Source: Macrococcus sp. 19Msa1099 (lineage in GTDB: Bacteria; Bacillota; Bacilli; Staphylococcales; Staphylococcaceae). Taken from it: a DNA stretch of 64,000 bases. Of the stretch, positions 1 through 7,952 are shown piece after piece (within the stretch, counting starts at the first letter, position 1; each line of letters opens with the position of its first letter). The position numbers and the translations under genes are program-made. The stretch lies in assembly GCA_019357535.2 (NCBI GenBank), contig CP079955.1, positions 62,001-126,000 of the forward strand, given 5' to 3'. The notes below the pieces were generated by a model. It worked only from the letters and a program-made list of their open reading frames with translations. It did no database searches and was not told the DNA's origin.

Positions 1-111
1 TGGATAATCTGCATGACATACTGAACAACCAGTAGTCATGACGTATACAAGTGCCTTTTCGTTGTTTTGTAAAAAGGATTGTAATTCATCATATGCATGG
101 ATTTGTTTCAT
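1..111 (-). CDS. Thioredoxin-family protein, partial (N-terminal 37 residues)
   Basis: The gene runs off the left edge of the window. The visible N-terminus starts MKQIHAYDELQSFL and reaches the motif TTGCSVCHADYP, a CxxC redox centre (CSVC) after a beta strand (ALVYVMTT), as in small thioredoxin-like proteins that reduce disulphides in the cytoplasm. The ATG is preceded by AAAGGAG on the minus strand, which fixes the start. Only the active-site half is visible, so the subfamily cannot be decided. It lies just downstream of, and on the same strand as, the acetyltransferase gene. Confidence 0.75.
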   Translation of the reverse strand, partial: MKQIHAYDELQSFLQNNEKALVYVMTTGCSVCHADYP

Positions 112-136
112 GTGAAACTCCTTTATTATTTATTAT

Positions 137-625
137 TTATTTCAAGAGTAACTGATAGAAATCAAGATCAAGCCATTTATTAAACTTATAACCAACGTCC
201 TTTAAAGTGCCTGTATATTTAAAATTAAATTTTTTGTGTAGATAAATGCTACCTTTATTTTCTGAATCGATACCTGCTACCATTGTCTTGTAACCTTCGC
301 TGCGTGCACTATCGATAATATGACTCAGCAGTTTTTCTCCGATACCCATATGTCTGAAATAAGGTGAGACATATACAGAGTGTTCTACGGTAAATTGATA
401 AGCTGCAAAGTTTCTGAAAGGACCATAAGTAGCAAAACCAGCTACACGACCATCAATTTCAAAGATAAACACTGGATACCCTTGCTTTTCTTTTTCCATT
501 AACCATTGTTTACGTTCCAGCAAACTCGTTTTTTCATAAGTATATATTGCTGTTGTATTTAAAATGGCATGATTATAAATGTCCAATATTTTCGGTAAGT
601 CATTCTGAGTTGCATGTCTAATCAT
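137..625 (-). CDS. GNAT N-acetyltransferase, phosphinothricin acetyltransferase-like
   Basis: This is a 162-residue cytoplasmic acetyltransferase of the GNAT fold, expected to move an acetyl group from acetyl-CoA to an amine. It begins MIRHATQNDLPKILDIYN and has the YVSPYFRHMGIGEKLL segment, in which RHMGIG is the acetyl-CoA pyrophosphate loop. The late DVGYKFNKWLDLDFYQ segment resembles phosphinothricin/methionine-sulfoximine acetyltransferases. The ATG at 625 was chosen because GGAGG lies 6-10 bases before it; the in-frame TTG at 640 lies upstream of that site. The true substrate is unknown. Confidence 0.85.
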   Translation of the reverse strand: MIRHATQNDLPKILDIYNHAILNTTAIYTYEKTSLLERKQWLMEKEKQGYPVFIFEIDGRVAGFATYGPFRNFAAYQFTVEHSVYVSPYFRHMGIGEKLLSHIIDSARSEGYKTMVAGIDSENKGSIYLHKKFNFKYTGTLKDVGYKFNKWLDLDFYQLLLK

Positions 626-757
626 TATAAACCTCCACAATTTTTTAATATTAAAAGCATAACGTATTTATAATATTACGTATAATAATATGATTTAAAA
701 TATATTTCTAAAATAAGGGAATGATAGTGTAAACTAATGTTAAAGGAGTGGATGCAT

Positions 758-1285
758 ATGAACAACCAAAAAAAGCTAATAAGTTTTATAACCCTAATTG
801 TAATCACAGCAGCGATTATACTATTGTGGCAATGGAATTATCAATACCCTGAATTGAGTAAAGCAGATATTAAGAAAATTGAAGGTAAGCATTATAAAGA
901 TACCGATGAATTGACTCGTCATCTTGCTCAATTAGACAACAAACAAATTGCTTCCAGTGCTACTACAAGCATTGTTGTAGAGGAGAAGGAACTCCCACTC
1001 GTCATTTTAAGTTCATTTTCTGGTGAAAGAAGTGATGCGACTTATAGAACATTTATTTATTTAATACCAGAGGGTGAAGGGTATAAAGCAGATGTACGAA
1101 AAAATGGTATAAGATTTAGTCCGGATATGAAACCTGTACTTGATGAGTTTAAATTTAACAACCATATTATCAAATCATATTTAGGACCAAAGTCGGATAA
1201 CTTGATTGGAGAAGGTCAGTTAATTATGGATGACGGAAAAGATTTAGAATTTGTCGTTTATCCTGAAAAGGTTATTGGCAAGTAA
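758..1285 (+). CDS. Membrane-anchored hypothetical protein
   Basis: Not recognised as a named family. The product of 175 residues has one N-terminal hydrophobic helix (LISFITLIVITAAIILLWQW, about residues 6-25) and then a soluble part rich in Lys, Asp and Glu that would sit outside the membrane. No lipobox cysteine is visible. The ATG at 758 lies at optimal spacing from AAAGGAG at 742-748; the ATGs at 737 and 752 are before or too close to that site. It is followed after 33 bases by the M20 peptidase in the same direction, so the two may be co-transcribed. Confidence 0.7.
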   Translation: MNNQKKLISFITLIVITAAIILLWQWNYQYPELSKADIKKIEGKHYKDTDELTRHLAQLDNKQIASSATTSIVVEEKELPLVILSSFSGERSDATYRTFIYLIPEGEGYKADVRKNGIRFSPDMKPVLDEFKFNNHIIKSYLGPKSDNLIGEGQLIMDDGKDLEFVVYPEKVIGK

Positions 1286-1318
1286 TGGTGTAATATCGTG
1301 AATGAAGGGGAGAGTATC

Positions 1319-2491
1319 GTGCATACGCGTTTAATTGAGAAGCTCGAACATAAAGAACAAAGGATGATAGAAATCAGGAGATACTTGCACGAAAATCCAG
1401 AACTTTCATATAAAGAAGATAATACAGCGGAATATATTACGAATTTTTATGAAGATATGGATGTTTCAGTTGAAACAAATATTGGTGGTTTAGGTATAAA
1501 GGTAACGATTGATAGTGGAATTCCGGGACGAACGATTGGTATTCGGGCAGACTTTGATGCACTCGCCATTCAAGAAGAAACTGGGCTGCCTTTCGCTTCG
1601 AATAATCCCGGCGTAATGCATGCATGTGGCCACGATGCCCATACGGCATATTTATTAGTACTAGCAGAAACATTCTATGAACTTAAAGATACATTGAAAG
1701 GCAAGATTGTTATTATTCATCAACCAGCAGAAGAAGTTCCGCCTGGTGGTGCGTTAGCGATGATTAATGACAATATACTTGATGAGATAGACCATATGAT
1801 TGGCCTACACGTCATTTCAGATTTAGAAGCGGGTAAAGTATATTATCGTCCAGGGTATACACAAACAGGCAGTGCAGCCTTTAAACTCACAATTCAAGGG
1901 CGTGGCGGCCATGGCTCTTCGCCACATACAGCGAATGATGCGATTGTTGCTGCAAGTTACTATGTTAATGCGTTACAAACAATTGTATCAAGAAGATTGA
2001 GTCCGTTTGAAACGGGGGTTGTGACCATTGGCTCGTTCGAAGGACAAGGACAGTTTAATGTCATCAAGGATAGTGTATTGATACAAGGCGATGTCAGAGG
2101 ACTGACAGATAATACGAAGAAAAAAATAGAAGAAGAAATTAAAAGGATTACATATGGACTAGAAGTCATGTACGGTGTGCAGTGTCATTTAGATTACTTG
2201 GATGATTATCCTGCACTATACAATGATCCAGAACTCACTGAAGCGGTAGCCAGAAGTATTAGAACCCACTTGCAGGATATCCCTATAGAGTTAACAGAAC
2301 CACAGCCTTCTAGTGAAGATTTTGCGTATTATGCAAAAGAACGGCCATCCGCATTTATTTATGTTGGAGCAGCACCCGTAAATGGTGAAGTTTATCCTCA
2401 TCATCATCCCAAATTTAATATCGATGAAAGTGCACTACTGATAGCTGCAAAATCAGTCGGTGTAGCTGTGCTTGATTATTTAGAAGCTTAA
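1319..2491 (+). CDS. M20 family metallopeptidase / amidohydrolase
   Basis: A 390-residue zinc-dependent amidohydrolase of the M20D type (hippurate hydrolase / N-acyl-amino-acid deacylase / N-acetyldiaminopimelate deacetylase group). Metal-site motifs are visible: RADFDAL at about 77-83, ACGHDAH at 102-108 and HQPAEE at 134-139, with a late PHHHPKF segment. A dimerisation-domain insert (GRGGHGSSPH) splits the catalytic domain, as is usual. GTG at 1319 was preferred to GTG at 1298 because AAGGGGAGA lies just before it at good spacing. The acyl substrate cannot be read from the sequence. It closely follows the membrane-anchored gene. Confidence 0.88.
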   Translation: MHTRLIEKLEHKEQRMIEIRRYLHENPELSYKEDNTAEYITNFYEDMDVSVETNIGGLGIKVTIDSGIPGRTIGIRADFDALAIQEETGLPFASNNPGVMHACGHDAHTAYLLVLAETFYELKDTLKGKIVIIHQPAEEVPPGGALAMINDNILDEIDHMIGLHVISDLEAGKVYYRPGYTQTGSAAFKLTIQGRGGHGSSPHTANDAIVAASYYVNALQTIVSRRLSPFETGVVTIGSFEGQGQFNVIKDSVLIQGDVRGLTDNTKKKIEEEIKRITYGLEVMYGVQCHLDYLDDYPALYNDPELTEAVARSIRTHLQDIPIELTEPQPSSEDFAYYAKERPSAFIYVGAAPVNGEVYPHHHPKFNIDESALLIAAKSVGVAVLDYLEA

Positions 2492-2555
2492 AATGGAATA
2501 AATACCTTATAGGCAAAAAGTATTGTCATACTTGAAAAGGCAATTTATTAATATA

Positions 2556-2599
2556 CTCCTTATAAAGTAGACACTTAAAAGTGAAAGCTTTATAAGGAG
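2556..2599. terminator. Nested inverted repeat between convergent genes
   Basis: A perfect 12-bp inverted repeat (CTCCTTATAAAG at 2556-2567 and its complement at 2588-2599) encloses a second small hairpin (CACTT/AAGTG). It lies between the stops of two convergent genes, so a bidirectional terminator is plausible, but neither side has a clear T tract. It could instead be an RNA processing or protein-binding site. Confidence 0.4.
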
Positions 2600-2641
2600 C
2601 ATAATTAATAACTCTATAGATTAAAGAAGAAATGTGAAACG

Positions 2642-3019
2642 TTAAGCCGCTTCCTTAAGAATAGAACTTTGTAATAAGTATGAGACACGATACCGAGTTG
2701 CCAGTAACAATAAATAGCTTTTAATGTCTCTATCGTTACGTGAAACATCAGTGAGAAGGCTGAAAAAATATGCTTTTTCCTCTTCAACAGCAATCTTTTT
2801 AAAATACCCCCACATATGTTCAAAGCTATTACGCATTGAACCTTCACTCGGCTGCATAGTGTAAGTCTCGGCAATAATGTCCTCTAATACCTGAGGTTCA
2901 TCTAATCCATTATTCAGTTCTTGACGAATCAATAGATATTGTCTTTGACTAAAATACATAACTTTATATTTCTCTTGCTTCCATAATTGTTCTACTTGTT
3001 TGCGTGTTTCCTTATTCAT
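2642..3019 (-). CDS. DUF1722 (YbgA-like) domain protein
   Basis: A 125-residue soluble protein resembling the stand-alone DUF1722/YbgA domain: an N-terminal LWKQEKYKVMYFSQRQY segment, then FEHMWGYFKK followed by EEKAYFFSLL, and a C-terminal LLLLATRYRVSYLLQS helix. The biochemical role of this family is not established; in some bacteria the domain is fused to or encoded near photolyase or Fe-S proteins. Its ATG overlaps the end of the upstream TIGR01777 gene by four bases, so the two are translationally coupled and probably act in one unit. Confidence 0.65.
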   Translation of the reverse strand: MNKETRKQVEQLWKQEKYKVMYFSQRQYLLIRQELNNGLDEPQVLEDIIAETYTMQPSEGSMRNSFEHMWGYFKKIAVEEEKAYFFSLLTDVSRNDRDIKSYLLLLATRYRVSYLLQSSILKEAA

Positions 3020-3906
3020 GACTGCCTCAATAGATCTGATAGTGCAATTTTGACATTCGGATATGAAAATTTAAAACCATGAGCTAATAATTTTTCTGGT
3101 AATACTCTTTGACCTTTTGTCACCATGATCGACTGTTCGCCTAATAGAAGCTCGATTAATTTAGTTGGGGTAACAAAATAATGTGGACGATGAATCGTCT
3201 CAGCAATCACTTTTCCAAGCTGCTGCTGCGTTACAGGGTAGGGTGCAGTTAAATTATATATACCTGTCAAACGATGTTTATATATATAAAGTATTGCATC
3301 GACTAAATCATCCAGGTGAATCCATGAGTAAGGTTGTGTACCTTTACCTATAGGTCCCCCTGCAAATAATTGATAAGGCTTAATCATAAGCGGTAGTGCA
3401 CCGCCTTTGTCGGAGAATATTACGCCGAAACGTACATAAGCAACATCAGCTCCATTTTGCTCTATTTTTTTGGCCTCTTTTTCCCATAGATGCACGGTTT
3501 CAGATAAGAAATCAAAGGGTGAAATCGTATCTTGTTCAGAATATACTGCTTCAATTGAAGGTGGATAATAACCCACCGCACTTGCAGAAATGAGTAGAGG
3601 TACACTTTGCATGTTATCGATGATAGGCAACAATTTCTTTGTAGACTCGATTCTGCTGATTTGTATCGCTTCTTTGTGTTCTTTCGTCCATCGTTGATTA
3701 AGAGAAGCTCCTGCTAAGTTGATGACGAGATCGACATCAGGAATATCCTGCTCATAATTTTCTTTGTCCCAATTAATATATGTGATATTGTCATGATTTT
3801 CTTTATCCGAACGTGTAAGGATATACACTTCATCTTCAGAAGAAAACTTTTGTTGTAAAGCGTTTCCGACAAGGCCGGTTCCACCAGTCATTAATATTTT
3901 AGTCAT
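3016..3906 (-). CDS. TIGR01777 family NAD(P)-dependent epimerase/oxidoreductase
   Basis: A 296-residue member of the atypical short-chain dehydrogenase group TIGR01777 (YfhF-like). The N-terminal Rossmann motif is GGTGLVG at about residues 8-14, followed by LVINLAGASLNQRW and the SASAVGYY segment with the family's Tyr. The C-terminal part (QRVLPEKLLAHGFKFSYP) matches the DUF1731 tail. These proteins are thought to act on nucleotide-bound or small substrates, but no firm reaction is known. AAAGGGAG precedes the ATG. It forms a two-gene unit with the DUF1722 gene. Confidence 0.87.
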   Translation of the reverse strand: MTKILMTGGTGLVGNALQQKFSSEDEVYILTRSDKENHDNITYINWDKENYEQDIPDVDLVINLAGASLNQRWTKEHKEAIQISRIESTKKLLPIIDNMQSVPLLISASAVGYYPPSIEAVYSEQDTISPFDFLSETVHLWEKEAKKIEQNGADVAYVRFGVIFSDKGGALPLMIKPYQLFAGGPIGKGTQPYSWIHLDDLVDAILYIYKHRLTGIYNLTAPYPVTQQQLGKVIAETIHRPHYFVTPTKLIELLLGEQSIMVTKGQRVLPEKLLAHGFKFSYPNVKIALSDLLRQS

Positions 3907-4053
3907 AACGCCACTCCCTTTTAAAATTGTATTTTATATACTTATACCCTTTTATTAATATTTTAATGAATAAAAATTCGGTAGTACGTATAGAATTAAA
4001 ATTTAATGGCGCTCTGTGTATGAGCTAATGACATTCTAGGGATACGCTTCCAT

Positions 4054-5046
4054 TTAATTTACTCGATTATCACAGCTACCTGTTTCAATGACTTGTTTTG
4101 CAGAATCAAGACCACCTTCTACTAAGTTCATTACGGCAGTTTCTGTATAAAAAGCGATATGCTGAGAGATGAGAACATCTTCACGCTGTATGAGTTCTAG
4201 CAGTACGTCATCTTCTACTGATTTATCGCTAAAGTCTTTCGGGAAATAAGGTGCTTCATTTTCATAAGTATCTAAGGCAGCAGCAGCTACTTTTCCTGAA
4301 TTTAATGCATCCAGCAAGTCTTTAGTGTTTACAATCTTTCCTCGTGCAGTATTGACAATGAATACACCATCTTTCATTTTTGCAAATAATGACTTATCAA
4401 ACATATACGTATTTTCCTTTGTAAGTGGCATATGTATTGAAATTAAATCTGCATTTCCAATTGCTTCTTCAAGTGAGTCTGTATATGTTAAGAATGCTTC
4501 TGCTTTTTCATTTGGATCTAAATCATAGCCGATGACTTTGGCACCAAAGCCATTAAATATTTGAGCTGCAATCGTACCGATTCTTCCAGTCCCAATAATG
4601 ACAACAGTCATTGAACGGATTTCTTTACTGATGATAGATTTGTTCCAGGTAAAATCATGTTGCTTTACTTTATTTTGAATCTTTTCAGTATTTCTAATAA
4701 TGTTCATGGCTGCAGTTACAGCATATTCTGCAATTGCATTTGGAGAATAACTAGGAACGTTCGATATGATTAGGTTGTGTGCAGTTGCTTTCTCAAGATT
4801 GAACATGTCGAAGCCAGCAGAACGCTGGGCAACTTGCTTTATACCTTGAGCTGCAATTTGTTCATAAATATCATCTTCAAAAGGTGCTGTCTGACTTGTT
4901 GATAGTCCGTCGTATTCTTCTAATAAATGTACGTTCTCTAAAGTTAACGGACCAGGGTTAAAAGTAACTTCTACATTGTTCTTCTCGGCCCAGCTTAATG
5001 CCGCCTTTTTTTCGTCTTCTCTCGTCCCAAACATGATTAATTTCAT
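4054..5046 (-). CDS. ddh: D-lactate dehydrogenase
   Basis: A 330-residue NAD-dependent D-2-hydroxyacid dehydrogenase that reduces pyruvate to D-lactate in fermentation. Visible are the nucleotide-binding GTGRIG at 152-157, the substrate-binding Arg in NTARGKIVN (about R235), a catalytic Glu in DTYENEAP (about E264) and the acid-base His in ISQHIAFYT (about H296). The length and the AQRSAGFD motif match D-lactate dehydrogenases of lactic bacteria and staphylococci. AGGAGCGA precedes the ATG. It is transcribed alone. A related 2-hydroxyacid specificity cannot be excluded. Confidence 0.9.
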   Translation of the reverse strand: MKLIMFGTREDEKKAALSWAEKNNVEVTFNPGPLTLENVHLLEEYDGLSTSQTAPFEDDIYEQIAAQGIKQVAQRSAGFDMFNLEKATAHNLIISNVPSYSPNAIAEYAVTAAMNIIRNTEKIQNKVKQHDFTWNKSIISKEIRSMTVVIIGTGRIGTIAAQIFNGFGAKVIGYDLDPNEKAEAFLTYTDSLEEAIGNADLISIHMPLTKENTYMFDKSLFAKMKDGVFIVNTARGKIVNTKDLLDALNSGKVAAAALDTYENEAPYFPKDFSDKSVEDDVLLELIQREDVLISQHIAFYTETAVMNLVEGGLDSAKQVIETGSCDNRVN

Positions 5047-5178
5047 TGCGCATCGCTCCTGTTCATATTGTTATGTATGTCATATGTGCATGAATAATTA
5101 TATTGTACCTATATTGCTTTCATTACTCATGGCAAATGCTTAAATTGTTTGATTATTTAAATTATTTTTTAAAATTGA

Positions 5179-5469
5179 TGATATGCAGTAATCTTTGCAT
5201 TCAAGATAAGTCCGAAACCTGTAAGTGTGAAGACTGGTGCTGCAAAGTTCACCAACATGTGTGCAATATGGACAATGAGACTGAAAATTAATGGTTTCTT
5301 TCTGCCTGTTGTAGCGGATGCTATCGGAACTGCAATATTTATTACGATAATGAATTTGTCAGTACAATCGGGAATACAAATGAATATTACTTATATAAGC
5401 ATGTTCATACTTTCATTATTTGGATTAGTATTATCTTTACGCTATCCCAAAAATGAAAAATCAGTCTAA
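5179..5469. pseudogene. Membrane-protein-like remnant, coding strand uncertain
   Basis: This stretch reads as hydrophobic protein on both strands and has a proper gene on neither. On the plus strand an open frame with no good ribosome site ends in FGLVLSLRYPKNEKSV at 5469. On the minus strand a frame between about 5390 and 5172 gives FSLIVHIAHMLVNFAAP and FTLTGFGLILNAK with normal codon choice, but it has a stop upstream and no start except an internal ATG. It may be the end of a decayed membrane-protein gene. I do not recognise the family. Confidence 0.3.
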
Positions 5470-5479
5470 TGGACTATAG

Positions 5480-5513
5480 ATATATTAAATATATTATAGT
5501 ATATTTAATATAT
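5480..5513. promoter_or_regulatory. Palindromic operator upstream of DoxX gene
   Basis: A perfect 14-bp inverted repeat (left arm at 5480-5493, right arm at 5500-5513, 6-base gap) sits 20 bases before the DoxX start and just before its GGAGG. Its right half contains GTATA-TTTAA-TATAT, one base from the GTATA-N5-TATAC operator seen before the azoreductase gene at 41326. A QsrR/YodB-type quinone-sensing repressor is a reasonable guess. Confidence 0.5.
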
Positions 5514-5533
5514 TAAATTTAGGAGGCAATAAA

Positions 5534-5881
5534 ATGCATAAACATATTGTAAATGGATACGTAGCAAAAGACATTCTCAAAAGTAGTTTACCGAAAGTGA
5601 AAAATGATGAGGCGATGGCTCAGCAATTCAAAGAAGGATTCAACCTATCTCCGAGTATGATGAAAGTCGCAGGATACTTTGAATTAATCGGTTCAATCTT
5701 CTTGATGTTATCTGTATTTAATAAAAAATTTGCAAGAATCGGTGCAATGCTAATCAATGTTATTATGTTAGGTGCAATGTATAACCACCTAAAAGCAGGT
5801 CATGGAGTAAAATCATTAAGCGCGGCAGGTAAGTACTTTGGTTTAAATATGGTTACATTATTTGATTCTTTTAGAAAATAA
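5534..5881 (+). CDS. DoxX family membrane protein
   Basis: A 115-residue membrane protein of the DoxX family, with helices around residues 45-60 (VAGYFELIGSIFLMLSVF) and 68-85 (IGAMLINVIMLGAMY), and a start preceded by AGGAGG. It is somewhat shorter than typical DoxX proteins of about 130-150 residues, and the N-terminal helix is weak. DoxX proteins often accompany quinone or thiol-stress enzymes (for example CatD with the catechol dioxygenase CatE in Bacillus). The palindrome before it supports such induction. No partner gene follows. Confidence 0.7.
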   Translation: MHKHIVNGYVAKDILKSSLPKVKNDEAMAQQFKEGFNLSPSMMKVAGYFELIGSIFLMLSVFNKKFARIGAMLINVIMLGAMYNHLKAGHGVKSLSAAGKYFGLNMVTLFDSFRK

Positions 5882-5890
5882 TGTTTAACG

Positions 5891-5922
5891 TTGATAGATG
5901 CCCTTAGATTAGTGTCTATCAA
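5891..5922 (+). terminator. Weak hairpin after DoxX gene
   Basis: An 8-bp inverted repeat (TTGATAGA / TCTATCAA, 16-base loop) follows the DoxX stop codon by ten bases. The tail is A-rich, not T-rich, so its function as a terminator is doubtful. From 5923 to 6077 no gene is seen, only an isolated frame ending GNIVTFETPQ-stop that looks like the tail of a lost gene. Confidence 0.3.
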
Positions 5923-6077
5923 TCAAAATAAGCATGGAATTACAGTTATTTTCACAAAGTGGATGAGTAGATATAGGACATCTTCACAGGTCAAATTGGT
6001 AATTGTCAAGTAAGCTTGCTGGTCAGAACAATATTGAACTAGGTAATATTGTCACATTTGAAACACCACAATAAATA

Positions 6078-6135
6078 AAGCCCGAATGATGCTAGTAAAT
6101 GGTGAACATTTACATCGTCATTCGGGCTTGTTTTT
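6078..6135 (+). terminator. Rho-independent terminator
   Basis: A perfect 12-bp inverted repeat, AAGCCCGAATGA at 6078-6089 and its complement at 6118-6129, is followed by GTTTTT. The GC-rich base and T tract make this a good terminator for rightward transcripts from the DoxX gene or from the relic before it. Confidence 0.75.
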
Positions 6136-6311
6136 CATATTGTTCCACTAATTTCTTTATATGTGATATGTTTATTATACTATTTATATGCTGGAAAATA
6201 GATGATCGATTTGATTTCTATTGTTCGCAGTTTCGTATGAATCGTTTAAAGATTATCTTGAATGATAAAGTTGTAAAATATTTGCAATAAACAATAGATA
6301 GGAGAATAATT

Positions 6312-6605
6312 ATGAATATATATATAACGGACAAAGCTAATCAATGGTTCAAAGAAGAAGTAGGACTAGGATCAGGTGACAAAGTTAGATTTTACAGTAA
6401 AATCTATGGATCCAGTAAAGTTCAGGAGAATTACTCGCTAGCTTTTACTATAGATGCAGATGATGATAAAGCAGTGACAGCTATTACTGCAGATGGCATA
6501 GTATATTATGTGAATGAGCCAGATTTATGGTTTTTTGATGGTCATGATTTATATATTGAGTACGATGAACAACTTGAAGAAGTTGCATACGATTATAAAA
6601 AATAA
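6312..6605 (+). CDS. HesB/YneR-like (IscA-fold) protein
   Basis: A 97-residue cytoplasmic protein of the HesB-like group related to YneR. The N-terminus (MNIYITDKANQWFKEEVGL) and the VRFYSKIYG strand match the A-type iron-sulphur carrier fold, but the cysteines that bind the cluster in IscA are absent. That is typical of this Firmicutes subgroup, whose role is unknown. AGGAG lies eight bases before the ATG. It is followed after 20 bases by an unknown gene in the same direction, so the two probably form an operon. Confidence 0.75.
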   Translation: MNIYITDKANQWFKEEVGLGSGDKVRFYSKIYGSSKVQENYSLAFTIDADDDKAVTAITADGIVYYVNEPDLWFFDGHDLYIEYDEQLEEVAYDYKK

Positions 6606-6625
6606 TGCACTTGAGGTGAAGTACA

Positions 6626-7165
6626 TTGTATCTATTAGAAATAACGGAACAAAGTTATAGGCAAGTGGTTGGTGTGTTTGACAAGGAATCAGATATTGAG
6701 CAATGGATCGCCTCGGTTCCTTTCATAAAAATGGATAAATACGGGAACACGGTGTTATTATATGACGAAATTCCTGCCTATTACGAAGTTAAGTTTGGTG
6801 GAAGTATCTATCCATTTACTCGCTATGCTTTTACAGGGGAGGACACGATCTATGTTGTATGGAACGAAATTGCTCATATTAATACGACTCAAGGGCTTGT
6901 GAATGGAACATCAAAGGTTGGCGTTTACATTTATGAAAATACAGAAATTAGACAAGCAGTTAATTCACGTGAAACTTTGAAAAAGGAGTTAGCGACATAT
7001 TATGATGCACGAGATACTTCTTACTATTTCGGAGGCATTGGATCAGAAGATGGAGAGTATATTAATATTGAAAATGGACCATTTATCCATTTTGCTCCAA
7101 TGACAATAGAGCATTATGAAAGCTCAGAAAATATAGAGACATTTATTAAAGAGATTACAAATTAA
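6626..7165 (+). CDS. Hypothetical cytoplasmic protein with TTG start
   Basis: Not recognised. The product has 179 residues and no signal peptide or membrane helix, and is rich in aromatic residues and Glu (DARDTSYYFGGIGSEDGEY). The start is a TTG, supported by GAGGTGA at 6613-6619 with seven bases spacing; no ATG lies near. It follows the HesB-like gene closely and ends just before a strong terminator, so it is the last gene of a two-gene unit. The even codon use suggests a real gene. Confidence 0.7.
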   Translation: MYLLEITEQSYRQVVGVFDKESDIEQWIASVPFIKMDKYGNTVLLYDEIPAYYEVKFGGSIYPFTRYAFTGEDTIYVVWNEIAHINTTQGLVNGTSKVGVYIYENTEIRQAVNSRETLKKELATYYDARDTSYYFGGIGSEDGEYINIENGPFIHFAPMTIEHYESSENIETFIKEITN

Positions 7166-7177
7166 TTTATATCGATT

Positions 7178-7208
7178 AAAGAACTAGGAGAATACTTCCT
7201 AGTTCTTT
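7178..7208. terminator. Bidirectional terminator
   Basis: AAAGAACTAGGA at 7178-7189 pairs perfectly with 7197-7208 across a 7-base loop and is followed by TATTTT; the A-rich left side gives a T tract on the minus strand too. It lies between two convergent genes and can serve both. Confidence 0.75.
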
Positions 7209-7211
7209 ATT

Positions 7212-7796
7212 TTACTTTTGAAATCTCATTTTGCTCCAGAATTGGTTTAACATTTCTTCTAGTGAACTAGACAGGTGATCGACATTGTTGCCGCCTGCTT
7301 GTAACCAGTTAAATATAATGCGCATTATACCCCCAGCGGAAAACTCTGCAAGCAGATTGATGTCTTGGTTAAAAACATAGCCGTTTTCCATCTCACGATT
7401 TAAATGAGATTCAATAATTAAATAAAGTTGTTTATAAATAATCATTGAGATGACACCATAGATTTCACTGCATATTACAGATTTTGCAAGCGATTTATTT
7501 TGGTCTAAAAATAATAATACATCGTGAATCATAGCAGCATAAAATTTTTCAGGATGATAGTGATTGTAATGTACATCATTTTTTTCATTATAAATGTTGA
7601 GGAGATGAATGATTGTACATTGATAAAAATCATATTTATCTTCGTAATGACGATAAAATGTAGAACGTCTGACTAATGCCTTTTCACAAATTTCGTTAAT
7701 GGTGATGGAATCAAAATCTTTAGCATTTCCTAATTCAAGTAGTGCATTCCGTAACGCCTGTTCAGTCTTGATAACTCTTAAGTCTTTTTTATCCAT
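7212..7796 (-). CDS. TetR family regulator, probable repressor of oleate hydratase
   Basis: A 194-residue TetR/AcrR regulator. The N-terminal helix-turn-helix is clear (ITINEICEKALVRRSTFYRH, about residues 31-50) with the family's FYRHYEDKYDF end; the C-terminal ligand domain is diverse. The ATG at 7796 follows GAAGGTG at good spacing, so the longer upstream frame is not used. It is divergent from the oleate hydratase gene, and a perfect TGTCAC-N4-GTGACA palindrome lies between them over its own promoter. Control of fatty-acid hydration in response to a fatty-acid ligand is inferred from this layout. Confidence 0.85.
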   Translation of the reverse strand: MDKKDLRVIKTEQALRNALLELGNAKDFDSITINEICEKALVRRSTFYRHYEDKYDFYQCTIIHLLNIYNEKNDVHYNHYHPEKFYAAMIHDVLLFLDQNKSLAKSVICSEIYGVISMIIYKQLYLIIESHLNREMENGYVFNQDINLLAEFSAGGIMRIIFNWLQAGGNNVDHLSSSLEEMLNQFWSKMRFQK

Positions 7797-7831
7797 ATGT
7801 ACACCTTCTTTTGAGACATATTTATACATAA

Positions 7832-7847
7832 TGTCACATAAGTGACA
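7832..7847. promoter_or_regulatory. Palindromic operator between TetR gene and oleate hydratase
   Basis: TGTCAC-ATAA-GTGACA is a perfect 6-4-6 inverted repeat. On the minus strand it overlaps a plausible promoter for the TetR gene (TTGTCA, about 16 bases, TATAAA), so the regulator would repress itself. It lies 106 bases before the oleate hydratase start and could control that gene too. Confidence 0.6.
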
Positions 7848-7952
7848 AAACTATTTATAAAATTCTCTGAATATGAAAAATAATGCGATAGAGTAATGAA
7901 TATAAAGCAAGCATGCAACTTTAAATTATATATATCGAATGGAGTGGTATTT

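Noticed and set aside
6099-6290. 63-codon open frame before the HesB-like gene
   Set aside because: It begins inside a terminator hairpin, has no ribosome site and gives a Cys/Phe/Ile-rich composition unlike the real genes.
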